NCBI RefSeq assembly: GCF_015082335.1
Contig: NZ_BLRL01000008.1
Location: 1-64,000 of the forward strand
Direction: 5' to 3'
From: Moritella sp. F3
GTDB lineage: Bacteria; Pseudomonadota; Gammaproteobacteria; Enterobacterales; Moritellaceae
DNA: 64,000 nt
Below are positions 1 to 7,758 of the stretch, in pieces. Made by a program: the position numbers and the translations under genes. Position 1 is the stretch's first letter. Each line of letters opens with the position of its first letter. The notes under the pieces were generated by a model. It worked only from the letters and a program-made list of their open reading frames with translations. It was not told the origin of the DNA and ran no database searches.

Positions 1-76
1 TGAAATCGGTAGACACAAGGGATTTAAAATCCCTCGCTTAATAGGCGTGCCGGTTCAATTCCGGCCTCGGGCACCA
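1..76 (+). tRNA. tRNA-Leu (UAA anticodon), 5' end cut by the window edge
   Basis: These 76 bases are identical to positions 1039-1114 of the complete tRNA-Leu downstream, including the encoded CCA (74-76). The anticodon loop tttaaaa carries TAA between the arms gggat and atccc, and the extra variable arm is typical of tRNA-Leu. Only the first 10 bases (acceptor 5' strand and the beginning of the D stem) lie outside the window. It is followed at once by a terminator hairpin, so it is the last gene of its transcript. Confidence 0.95.
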
Positions 77-85
77 ACTAATAAT

Positions 86-114
86 AAAAAAACCAGCTTA
101 TAGCTGGTTTTTTT
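86..114 (+). terminator. Rho-independent terminator after the first tRNA-Leu
   Basis: Eight-base-pair stem aaccagct / agctggtt with a three-base loop, preceded by an A-run and followed by a run of T. It sits about 10 bases after the tRNA CCA end. Confidence 0.85.
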
Positions 115-263
115 ATGTCTGTAATTTAGTAAATGTTAATCATATGACTTCTTCGTATCTAACTGTTACCTCATCCATTCAATGATTTATATTTAGGTAT
201 TAATTGAAACGCCATCCTGTCTATTATTCTTTACACACATACGTTGATTATATTGTTAGCGGT

Positions 264-293
264 TATTTAATTTTATTAAACCACACGTATAAT
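264..293 (+). promoter_or_regulatory. possible sigma-70 promoter of the prepilin gene
   Basis: A perfect TATAAT (288-293) lies 40 bases before the GTG start of the prepilin gene. The upstream element ttattt (264-269, 18-base spacing) is poor, so this is a -10 call with a weak -35. Confidence 0.3.
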
Positions 294-332
294 AGGGCTA
301 TTATTTAATATAAAATACTTTATGGATGGTGA

Positions 333-896
333 GTGAAGAATCAAATACAAAGTAAATCTACAGGGTTTACATTAATCGAGTTGGTCATTGTTATTATTGT
401 ATTAGCTATTTTAGCTAGTGTTGCGATCCCTCAATTTATCAATTTACAACGTGATGCTAAGATTGCAACCTTATCGGGTATTGCTGCGCAACTAGAAGAG
501 CAGAGTAAGATCGCTTTTTTAAGAGCTCAGCTGGATAATATTCCCATTAGTAAGGACTGTTTTGCAGACTGTAATGGTCATCCTCATTGGGATATTGAGC
601 TGGGACATTATTTTATTAATACTGCGGATGGTACAAGACTGTATATGGAGTGGGGATATCCACTTTATAGCCCTGTTGAAAATGATGTTGTCACAAACCT
701 TAACTTTAAATCCGCGATGGGGTTAATTGATAGCCAGTTTGTGTTTGTCGATGGTTACTTTTTGAAGATCATTCCTGTGCAATGGGCTAATAAGCAACAA
801 GAAATAGAGCAGGGTAATTATAAGTGTCACGTTGAATACGCTTCAGCCTATTCTCTTGATGGTTATGATATTAGGATTGTTTCTGATGATTGCTAG
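333..896 (+). CDS. type IV prepilin-like protein (MSHA-pilin-like), GTG start
   Basis: A 187-residue protein with a class III prepilin signal: short polar leader, Gly, then FTLIELVIVIIVLAILA at about residues 12-28. Prepilin peptidase should cut after the Gly and N-methylate the Phe. The hydrophobic helix is followed by AIPQFINLQRDAKIATLSG, which resembles MSHA-type pilins of marine gammaproteobacteria. Four cysteines (two near 75-80, two near the C terminus, the last being the final residue) could form disulfides. The start is GTG at 333, because no in-frame ATG precedes the signal. There are no assembly genes (PilBC, MshE) beside it. The gene stands alone between two tRNA-Leu copies, so it may be a minor pilin or pseudopilin whose machinery lies elsewhere. 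The pilin fold is certain; the subtype is inferred. Confidence 0.85.
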   Translation: MKNQIQSKSTGFTLIELVIVIIVLAILASVAIPQFINLQRDAKIATLSGIAAQLEEQSKIAFLRAQLDNIPISKDCFADCNGHPHWDIELGHYFINTADGTRLYMEWGYPLYSPVENDVVTNLNFKSAMGLIDSQFVFVDGYFLKIIPVQWANKQQEIEQGNYKCHVEYASAYSLDGYDIRIVSDDC

Positions 897-956
897 ATGA
901 TAAATGAACAATTAGGGCGCATTTTCAACCATTTAACTTATGTTTAATATTTTATA

Positions 957-984
957 TTGACTCGATATGATAATCAGGTAAAGT
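957..984 (+). promoter_or_regulatory. sigma-70-like promoter of the second tRNA-Leu
   Basis: TTGACT (957-962), 16 bases, TAAAGT (979-984), placing the start about 40 bases before the mature tRNA at 1029. Confidence 0.4.
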
Positions 985-1028
985 AAGCGCATATCCGGTT
1001 AGGCAGCAGCTTAACAGTTTATCACTCA

Positions 1029-1114
1029 GCCCGAGTGGTGAAATCGGTAGACACAAGGGATTTAAAATCCCTCGCTTAATAGGCGTGCCGGTTCAATTCC
1101 GGCCTCGGGCACCA
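1029..1114 (+). tRNA. tRNA-Leu (UAA anticodon), complete
   Basis: An 86-base type II tRNA. The acceptor arms gcccgag and ctcgggc pair, then comes the discriminator A and an encoded CCA. The anticodon loop is tttaaaa with TAA, a long variable arm is present, and the T arm contains gttcaattcc. It matches E. coli leuZ-type tRNAs. It is identical over 76 bases to the partial copy at the window start, 1.04 kb upstream. Confidence 0.97.
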
Positions 1115-1121
1115 AATTTAG

Positions 1122-1152
1122 AAAAAGGCTTACCTAACGGTAAGCCTTTTTT
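1122..1152 (+). terminator. Rho-independent terminator after the second tRNA-Leu
   Basis: Stem aaggcttacc / ggtaagcctt with a four-base loop, flanked by A-run and T-run. Its sequence differs from the terminator of the first tRNA copy. Confidence 0.85.
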
Positions 1153-1238
1153 GCTTTCTGACGTTTAAAATAATCCTTGTCTCTTTAAACAATAGTGATA
1201 TATGATATGTCATTATCTTTTATGATTGATTATGTTCT

Positions 1239-1739
1239 ATGTTAGCTCGGTTTGTACGATGCTTTACTCTGCTTTTTATTATAGTTGTGGGCTTTAATGC
1301 TCAGGCTAATACGCAGCTAGCAGTATCGAAAACGGCACCGGTAACACTATCAGCAACATTACTGTCATCATTCTCGCCTACATCCCTATTTGTGTATGCG
1401 AACGAAGATACTGGCGTTAACCAAGATCTTGGTGAATCAGAACAACCGCCAATTTCATCGAAAACACGCCATAATTATGAATTTGCTTTAACGGAAACGA
1501 CCCGTTACAGCAGTGCCGGCCGTTTACTGCTAAACAACCCTGAACCGGACTATCAAGTCGAGATTGAATTATCGATTCCGCCATCACCTTCTTTTGTGAT
1601 CGGCTATGCGGTTAACTTCAATTTTGAGCAATACTGGTTAACGAATACGTCCTCTTCTAAATCGCGTATATCTGGTTGGAAAGATTGTAATTTATTATAT
1701 TCTCACCGCCAATACCCCACTGTGATGACATCTGTTTAA
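1239..1739 (+). CDS. hypothetical secreted protein
   Basis: A 166-residue ORF that I do not recognise. The first 23 residues look like a signal peptide: basic LAR, a hydrophobic LLFIIVVGF core, then an AQA cleavage-like site. The mature part is rich in Ser, Thr and Pro, with no obvious domain, and ends with one Cys in WKDCNLL. The ATG at 1239 has no convincing ribosome binding site, which lowers confidence. It stands between tRNA-Leu and secD, with a 228-base gap after it. It could be a genuine lineage-specific periplasmic protein or the remains of a longer gene. No function is proposed. Confidence 0.5.
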   Translation: MLARFVRCFTLLFIIVVGFNAQANTQLAVSKTAPVTLSATLLSSFSPTSLFVYANEDTGVNQDLGESEQPPISSKTRHNYEFALTETTRYSSAGRLLLNNPEPDYQVEIELSIPPSPSFVIGYAVNFNFEQYWLTNTSSSKSRISGWKDCNLLYSHRQYPTVMTSV

Positions 1740-1967
1740 ACAGAAATGTAAGTATTAAACATACTGCCTTTTTGTTGCTTTATCTGCCTATTTATTCCTG
1801 CCATGCTAGCGCGTTACATTACGTTATTGTCAGGAACTATACGCAAGTTAATCACCAGTATGCCAGCATTGTATAAACGCTTTATGTAACTACATTATGT
1901 AGCAGTCTATATAAATCTTTATACATCAATTTCCTATATCTGTTTCTGATATAGCGAGAAGGCATTG

Positions 1968-3806
1968 ATGGACAGTTATCAAATGACAAAAAAATCAAAT
2001 ACAAAAGTACAACGTAAGTTACTTAACCACTATGCGGGTTGGAAATATGTGGTCTTAATCTGCACTCTTTTAGTTATGTTGCTCAGCGCTATTCCGACTT
2101 TATATGGTGAATCCCCTGCGTTGCAAATTAATCATCAGCAAGCACAAAAAACAGCAATCCATACACTTAAGCAAACCCTTGAAAATAATGATATTACGGT
2201 GACGCGTATCGATCAAGAAGGCGATAAAACCACCATTGTATTGGCAGAAAACAGCAGTCAAACACGGGCAAAGGCAATACTGGAAAGCATTTTACCTGCG
2301 GATGATGATATTACCTTATCCTTGGTATCTGCTGCGCCATCCTGGTTGCAAAACATGGGGTTGAAGCCGATCAAGTTAGGCTTAGATTTACGTGGTGGTG
2401 TGCAGTTCTTGCTCGATGTTGATATGGAACCGGTATTCAATATCAGAGCTCAACAGTTACTTGATAATTTGCGTATTGATTTTCGTGAACAGGGTCTGCG
2501 TGGCGTTAGGATCAATATCAACGATGAAAACCGCCTGCAACTAAACTTACCAACAGATGAAGCTAAAGTAGCCTTACTAAAACAGATTGAAACGACCTAT
2601 CCGCAATGGAAAGTAATGCAAAGCTCGGGGTTATTCGTTGAAGTGGGTATGCCGCAATCTGAAAAAACCGATATTGTAAATCTCACCGTGCAGCAGAACT
2701 TACAAACAATGCGCAGCCGTATTGCAGAGTTAGGTATTACCGAGGCGATGGTGCAACGCCAAGGTGAGCACCGTATTCGTATTGAATTACCTGGTGTACA
2801 AGACCCTGCTACCGCTAAAAATGTTATTGGCGCGACAGCCAGTCTTGCATTCCATGAACTTAAATCAATCAGCAGTGGCAGCATGGTTGTCAGTAATAAT
2901 GATGGTGCACCAATACGCATTGCCCGTGACGCCATATTGGGCGGTGAGCATATTATCGATGCGCGAGCTAATGTGGGCGAAATGGGCGCAGCCCAAGTAA
3001 ATATCACGTTAGACAATGCTGGCGGCAAGAAAATGTCTGACTTCACCAAGCATAACATTGGTAATCCAATGGCCACGCTTTACAGTGAGTACAGCCGTAA
3101 TACCGATGGTTCAACTAAAAAAACCAATAACGTGATTAGCGTGGCGACTATCCAAGCACAACTTGGTAGTCAGTTCAGGATCACTGGTGCTGGAAGTATG
3201 GCTGATGCGCAAGAATTGGCATTATTACTTCGTGCGGGTTCGTTGACTGCACCTGTCACTATTGTTGAAGAAAGAACGATTGGCCCTTCGTTGGGTGCCG
3301 AAAACATTCAAAATGGCTTTTCTGCACTGGCACTTGGCTTAGGATTAACTTTGGTATTTATGGCGCTGTGGTATCGCCGTTTAGGCTGGGTGGCGAATGT
3401 TGCTTTAGTGGCTAATATCGTCATGCTGTTTGGCTTATTGGCCTTGATCCCTGGCGCGGTATTAACGCTACCAGGTATTGCAGGGTTAGTGCTAACAGTG
3501 GGTATGGCTGTCGATACCAATGTACTGGTGTTTGAACGTATTCGAGACAAGTTACGCGAAGGGCGCAGCTTTGCACAAGCGATTAATAGTGGTTTTGATA
3601 GTGCCTTTAGTACCATTATTGATGCCAACATTACGACGTTAATTATTGCTGTTGTGTTGTATTCAATTGGCCAAGGGCCTGTACAAGGTTTTGCGTTAAC
3701 ACTTGGGCTAGGTATCTTGACCAGTATGTTTACTGGGATCATCGTATCACGCGCTTTAATTAATAAAATATGGGGTCGTGATACTCGTCATGACTTGAAG
3801 GTATAA
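1968..3806 (+). CDS. secD: SecD family protein-export membrane protein (probable second copy)
   Basis: A 612-residue protein, close to the usual SecD length. Visible parts are an N-terminal membrane segment (about 20-42), the SecD signature GLDLRGGVQFLLDVD near 140, a large periplasmic region, and a C-terminal block of membrane segments from about 450. The TM4-type motif AVDTNVLVFERIRD contains the conserved Asp used for proton- or sodium-driven work. SecD and SecF pull translocating proteins across the inner membrane after SecA. ATG 1968 is chosen over an in-frame TTG at 1965 because gagaagg ends five bases before it. secF follows after two bases. The usual neighbours yajC and tgt are absent, which suggests the paralogous secDF2 pair known in vibrios. 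That paralogue status is inferred. Confidence 0.9.
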   Translation: MDSYQMTKKSNTKVQRKLLNHYAGWKYVVLICTLLVMLLSAIPTLYGESPALQINHQQAQKTAIHTLKQTLENNDITVTRIDQEGDKTTIVLAENSSQTRAKAILESILPADDDITLSLVSAAPSWLQNMGLKPIKLGLDLRGGVQFLLDVDMEPVFNIRAQQLLDNLRIDFREQGLRGVRININDENRLQLNLPTDEAKVALLKQIETTYPQWKVMQSSGLFVEVGMPQSEKTDIVNLTVQQNLQTMRSRIAELGITEAMVQRQGEHRIRIELPGVQDPATAKNVIGATASLAFHELKSISSGSMVVSNNDGAPIRIARDAILGGEHIIDARANVGEMGAAQVNITLDNAGGKKMSDFTKHNIGNPMATLYSEYSRNTDGSTKKTNNVISVATIQAQLGSQFRITGAGSMADAQELALLLRAGSLTAPVTIVEERTIGPSLGAENIQNGFSALALGLGLTLVFMALWYRRLGWVANVALVANIVMLFGLLALIPGAVLTLPGIAGLVLTVGMAVDTNVLVFERIRDKLREGRSFAQAINSGFDSAFSTIIDANITTLIIAVVLYSIGQGPVQGFALTLGLGILTSMFTGIIVSRALINKIWGRDTRHDLKV

Positions 3807-3808
3807 GT

Positions 3809-4738
3809 ATGATGACTATCAACATGAGAAAATTTAACAATAGCAATAAATACAGTAGATTACGTTATTTCAGCAGCGCTATCTCAGTTGTTTTTATGCT
3901 GATTTCGATGGCCTTCATTAGTATTAATGGCTTGAATTGGGGGCTTGATTTTACTGGTGGTGTGATCACTGAAGTACAACTTGATCCGAGTATCACCATG
4001 AGTGAAATATCCCCGTTACTACAATCGGCATTAGATCAAAATGTCAGTGTGATTGAAGGCGGGGAAGTGGGACGTTGGATATTACGCTATGCAGAGCCTG
4101 CAGCAGGTGTGAGTATTGCCAATATGAGCGATGTACTGGCACCATTAGGGACGAATATTGAGGTACTAAATACCAGTATCGTTGGTTCTCAAGTTGGCGC
4201 AGAGTTAGCGGAGCAAGGTGGCTTAGCACTGTTAGTATCGATGCTTTGTATCATGGCATATCTCAGTTATCGTTTTGAGTGGCGTTTGGCGTCGGGTGCG
4301 CTATTTGCTTTGGTACACGATGTGCTGTTTGTGCTTGGTGTATTTGCGGCATTACAACTTGAGTTTAACTTGACGGTATTTGCGGCGATATTAGCGATTA
4401 TCGGCTATTCATTAAATGATTCGATTATTATCGGTGATCGTATTCGCGAGTTACTTATTTTAAAACCGACATTAGCGATAGCTGATGCGAATAACCAAGC
4501 TATTGCGGCGACGATATCACGTACTATGGTGACATCAGGTACGACACTCATGACGGTTTCTGCTTTATGGTTATTGGGTGGCGGTCCTTTAGATGGTTTC
4601 TCTACGGCAATGTTCATTGGTTTGATTGTGGGAACTTGGTCTTCGATAGCGGTGGCTACGACATTACCTGAATTTTGGGGGCTTAATGGCAGTCATTACC
4701 AAATCGTAGAGCTGACAGAGGAGTTTGGTGAAGGTTAA
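3809..4738 (+). CDS. secF: SecF family protein-export membrane protein (probable second copy)
   Basis: A 309-residue partner of the SecD-type protein just upstream. It has an N-terminal membrane helix (about 25-45) followed by the SecF signature GLDFTGGVITEVQL, a short periplasmic domain, and five C-terminal membrane helices. The TM4-like segment IIGYSLNDSIIIGDRIREL carries the conserved Asp typical of SecF. SecF forms the SecDF complex that uses the ion gradient to complete protein export. The ATG at 3809 is followed by another ATG at 3812, and the SD gaaggt lies upstream in the end of secD. The pair appears to be a two-gene operon. Confidence 0.9.
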   Translation: MMTINMRKFNNSNKYSRLRYFSSAISVVFMLISMAFISINGLNWGLDFTGGVITEVQLDPSITMSEISPLLQSALDQNVSVIEGGEVGRWILRYAEPAAGVSIANMSDVLAPLGTNIEVLNTSIVGSQVGAELAEQGGLALLVSMLCIMAYLSYRFEWRLASGALFALVHDVLFVLGVFAALQLEFNLTVFAAILAIIGYSLNDSIIIGDRIRELLILKPTLAIADANNQAIAATISRTMVTSGTTLMTVSALWLLGGGPLDGFSTAMFIGLIVGTWSSIAVATTLPEFWGLNGSHYQIVELTEEFGEG

Positions 4739-4752
4739 GTATATGACTAAGT

Positions 4753-4777
4753 GCATGAGGCCGGCTAAGCCTTATGC
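4753..4777 (+). other. stem-loop after secF
   Basis: Arms gcatgaggc and gccttatgc pair with one G-U, and an outer actaagt/acttagt pair extends the structure. There is no T-run, so this may be a weak or Rho-assisted terminator of secDF or an mRNA-stabilising structure. Confidence 0.35.
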
Positions 4778-4971
4778 GCTTGTTACTCATACTTAGTTAT
4801 CACGTGCTTACTTATAATACTGATTTGTTATAATCTGCGGCTCAGTCTGCCGATATTGTGATATAGCACTGACTATTTTTATCCTACCTTCTAATTAATT
4901 CTTGTGACTGTTTCATCTTGTTTTAGGAATGTGTACTATAGCCATGTCAATTAATTGGCGGATGTTGGTTT

Positions 4972-4999
4972 TTGACACACTTTGACGATTAGCTATTAT
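4972..4999 (+). promoter_or_regulatory. sigma-70 promoter candidate of flrA
   Basis: TTGACA (4972-4977), 16 bases, TATTAT (4994-4999), about 60 bases before the flrA start. A sigma-70 promoter fits the position of FlrA at the top of the flagellar cascade. The rest of the 324-base secF-flrA gap holds only the stem-loop listed separately. Confidence 0.5.
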
Positions 5000-5062
5000 C
5001 TAGTTAACAGTTAAAGTGGTTAACTCTTTTAAGTTTAAGTAAGGTTTAGCACAGGCTGTAAT

Positions 5063-6532
5063 ATGGATACTACTAAGTCAGTTTTTGTAATTGATGAGAA
5101 TATTGAACGCAGACAAAATTTAGAAACGATCTTGTCTTTTCTTGGCGAAGGCTGGCAGAGTTACGATTCTCATTTCGACATTAGTGCGAAGATCGATCTT
5201 GCTGCAAACAGCGTTATTGTTTCTTCAGACAGTTACTCAGAAAAGGACTTCTCTGCGTTACTTGATGCCAATCCAATGAATCCGTTTTTAACTTTTGGCA
5301 CAGAAGGTAAATCATCAGAGCAAGGTAACTTAATTGGTCATATCGAATTGCCTTTATCTTACCAACAATTGACACTGCTACTTGGACGTTGCCAATCTTA
5401 TCGTCAATGCGTATCGAGTAAGTTGGGTCAATCACCAGCGGCCTCAAAAGCACTTATTAAGCAATTAGTGGGCCGTGGCGATGCAATTCAAAGTGTGCGT
5501 CACTTAATCACACAAGTCGCGACCAAGGGCGCTAATGTATTAGTGCTAGGTGAGTCGGGGACGGGTAAAGAAGTCATTGCGCGTTCCATCCATGATGCAT
5601 CATCACGCAACGACGGTCCTTTTGTACCCGTTAACTGTGGTGCTATTCCGGCTGAATTGTTAGAAAGTGAATTATTTGGCCACGAAAAAGGCGCATTTAC
5701 CGGCGCTTTTTCTGCACGTAAAGGTCGTTTTGAGCTAGCGAGCGGTGGCACACTATTTCTCGATGAAATTGGTGATATGCCGCAACCAATGCAAGTAAAA
5801 CTATTACGCGTATTACAAGAGCGTGTTTTCGAGCGCGTGGGCGGCAGTAAAGCAATTAAAGCCGATGTGCGTGTGATTGCAGCAACACACCGAAATTTAG
5901 AAAAAATGATCACTGACGGAGAATTCCGTGAAGATCTATTTTATCGTTTGAATGTATTCCCAATTGAAAGTCCGGCACTGCGTGAGCGTCCCGATGATAT
6001 TCCATTATTGATTCAAGAATTATTACGTCGTCACGAAGTAGAACATGATGCCACGATCTTATTTACCCAGCGGGCGATGGAATCGTTAATGCAGCATTCA
6101 TGGCCTGGTAATGTACGTGAATTATCGAATCTGATTGAGCGTTTACTTATCATGACATCGGGCAGTATCGTTGATCTTGGTGATTTACCCGCGAAATACC
6201 GCTATAACGATGCGGGTGAAAGTCAGGTGAATAGTCATGATGTGCCAAGTGAGTTGGCCGAGCGTGATGCTATCTCTGCGATGTTCAGCGATGAAATCTT
6301 TGCTAATGTTGAAGAAGAGCCACAAGAAGATGGCTTTTTCTCTATGCCAAGTAGCTTGCCTGAAGCGGGGGTTAACCTGAAAGAGATGTTGGCTGAATTT
6401 GAAATCGATATGATCAAGCAAGCGCTAGATCAACAGACCCATGTAGTCGCGCGAGCTGCAGATCAACTGGGTATGCGCCGTACCACTTTGGTTGAAAAAA
6501 TGCGTAAGTATGGATTACAAAAAGAAGCTTAA
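5063..6532 (+). CDS. flrA: flagellar master regulator FlrA (FleQ-type sigma-54 activator)
   Basis: A 489-residue protein. The first 120 residues form a FleQ-like receiver-type domain. The central AAA+ sigma-54 interaction domain has Walker A GESGTGKE near 163-170, the sigma-54 contact loop GAFTGA near 210-215, and Walker [10 protein letters not shown]. The C-terminal 45 residues are a Fis-type helix-turn-helix ([20 protein letters not shown]). FlrA binds enhancers and drives sigma-54 transcription of class II flagellar genes, including flrBC, fliE and flhA operons in relatives. A sigma-70 promoter lies upstream and a terminator follows, so the gene is monocistronic. In vibrios flrA usually follows fliD and fliS; here it follows secF instead. 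Confidence 0.95.
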   Translation: MDTTKSVFVIDENIERRQNLETILSFLGEGWQSYDSHFDISAKIDLAANSVIVSSDSYSEKDFSALLDANPMNPFLTFGTEGKSSEQGNLIGHIELPLSYQQLTLLLGRCQSYRQCVSSKLGQSPAASKALIKQLVGRGDAIQSVRHLITQVATKGANVLVLGESGTGKEVIARSIHDASSRNDGPFVPVNCGAIPAELLESELFGHEKGAFTGAFSARKGRFELASGGTLFLDEIGDMPQPMQVKLLRVLQERVFERVGGSKAIKADVRVIAATHRNLEKMITDGEFREDLFYRLNVFPIESPALRERPDDIPLLIQELLRRHEVEHDATILFTQRAMESLMQHSWPGNVRELSNLIERLLIMTSGSIVDLGDLPAKYRYNDAGESQVNSHDVPSELAERDAISAMFSDEIFANVEEEPQEDGFFSMPSSLPEAGVNLKEMLAEFEIDMIKQALDQQTHVVARAADQLGMRRTTLVEKMRKYGLQKEA

Positions 6533-6560
6533 ATAAAAGGCTCAGGCAGAATATCTAAGT

Positions 6561-6592
6561 AAAAAGCTCAACATTATGTTGGGCTTTTTTCG
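6561..6592 (+). terminator. Rho-independent terminator after flrA
   Basis: Stem agctcaaca / tgttgggct (one G-U) with a short tta-type loop, A-run before and T-run after, 30 bases past the flrA stop. Confidence 0.8.
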
Positions 6593-6644
6593 TTTTAAAT
6601 TTAATATTGTAAATTAAAACAAGGTATTACAAAGTTTAATTTAT

Positions 6645-6660
6645 TGGCACACTAAATGCA
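6645..6660 (+). promoter_or_regulatory. sigma-54 promoter of flrBC
   Basis: TGGCAC-N5-ATGCA, with GG and GC in the required -24/-12 spacing (ten bases between). It lies 39 bases before the flrB start. One mismatch to the TGGCAC-N5-TTGCA consensus. Expected activator: FlrA. Confidence 0.7.
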
Positions 6661-6698
6661 TTATTACGCATGAGTCAATTTTTTAGCGGAGTACTACC

Positions 6699-7754
6699 AT
6701 GGTACAAGAATCTTATCCCGGCGAATTAGCAGCATTACGAGCACACAAAGATCGTAGCGAAAAGTTAGTAGAAGCACTGCCGTCTGGGTTAGTTATTCTT
6801 GATGGCAACGGTATTGTCATTGAAGTCAATAAAGTTGCCGTGCAGTTACTTGGTGAGCCGCTAATGGATTCCCGCTGGATGGATGTTATTCAACGTGCGT
6901 TTACCCCGAAAGAAGACGATGGTCATGAAGTCTCGTTGAAGAATGGCTGTAAAGTGCAGCTTTCAATTACCACGCTTGGTTCCCAGCCTGGGCAATTAAT
7001 CATGCTGACAGACTTAACCTATACCCGCCATTTACAAGAACGTGTTAGTCACATGAAGCAATTGTCGTCATTGGGTCGTATGGTCGCGTCATTAGCACAT
7101 CAAATTCGTACGCCATTATCGGCAGCATTATTATATGGTTCTAATCTGGCTAACCCCAATCTACCACCGGCATCAAGACAGCGTTTTCAAAGCAAACTTA
7201 TTCAACGTCTTAATGATCTGGAAAACCAGGTGAATGACATGCTCTTGTTTGCGCGAACTGGTAAAGATTTAGTGGTTGAAGAGATTTCGCTACAAAATCT
7301 ATTAGTCCAGGTGCAAGCGGGCAGTGAAGCGATGATGTTGCAGACGAGCAGCAAGATGCAAGTGACGCTACCGGAACCAGATCTACTCATTTTAGCTAAT
7401 CGCAATGCACTTTCTAGCGCGATTGGTAACTTAATACAAAATGCGCTGCACGCTTGTGGTCAAGGCGCTAGTTTAGCGATATCTGCAATCCGTTCAGGTG
7501 ATGATGACGTGGCTATTGTTGTGACCGATGATGGCCCCGGTATTGCCAAGCATATGCAAGCACAAATCTTAGAACCGTTCTTTACCACTAAATCACAAGG
7601 TACAGGTCTTGGCCTTGCAGTGGTGCAAAGTGTCGTTAAAGCCCACCAAGGTCGTTTGAAGTTAGATTCAACTGAAGGTGAAGGCAGTAGTTTTAGTATA
7701 ATCGTACCGCTACATCGCGTAGCAGAACCGCAACCAATGGTAATAGGTGGATAA
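6699..7754 (+). CDS. flrB: flagellar sensor histidine kinase FlrB (FleS type)
   Basis: A 351-residue cytoplasmic kinase without membrane segments. An N-terminal PAS-like domain (about 18-110) is followed by a HisKA dimerisation helix with the H-box SLAHQIRTPLSA, whose phospho-accepting His is residue 134. The HATPase domain follows, with N box NLIQNALHA, G1 DDGPGI and G2 GTGLGLAVV. FlrB phosphorylates FlrC, the next gene, to turn on class III flagellar genes. SD cggag lies before the ATG at 6699. The stop codon lies just before the flrC start. Confidence 0.95.
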   Translation: MVQESYPGELAALRAHKDRSEKLVEALPSGLVILDGNGIVIEVNKVAVQLLGEPLMDSRWMDVIQRAFTPKEDDGHEVSLKNGCKVQLSITTLGSQPGQLIMLTDLTYTRHLQERVSHMKQLSSLGRMVASLAHQIRTPLSAALLYGSNLANPNLPPASRQRFQSKLIQRLNDLENQVNDMLLFARTGKDLVVEEISLQNLLVQVQAGSEAMMLQTSSKMQVTLPEPDLLILANRNALSSAIGNLIQNALHACGQGASLAISAIRSGDDDVAIVVTDDGPGIAKHMQAQILEPFFTTKSQGTGLGLAVVQSVVKAHQGRLKLDSTEGEGSSFSIIVPLHRVAEPQPMVIGG

Positions 7755-7758
7755 TAGT

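Noticed and set aside
1..1114. Integrative element with attL/attR at the tRNA-Leu copies
   Set aside because: No integrase, excisionase or phage gene lies between the copies and the interval is only about 1 kb; kept only as a possible duplication or cassette.
2597..3076. Minus-strand open frame opposite secD (159 codons)
   Set aside because: Lies wholly within secD, has no family resemblance and no RBS.
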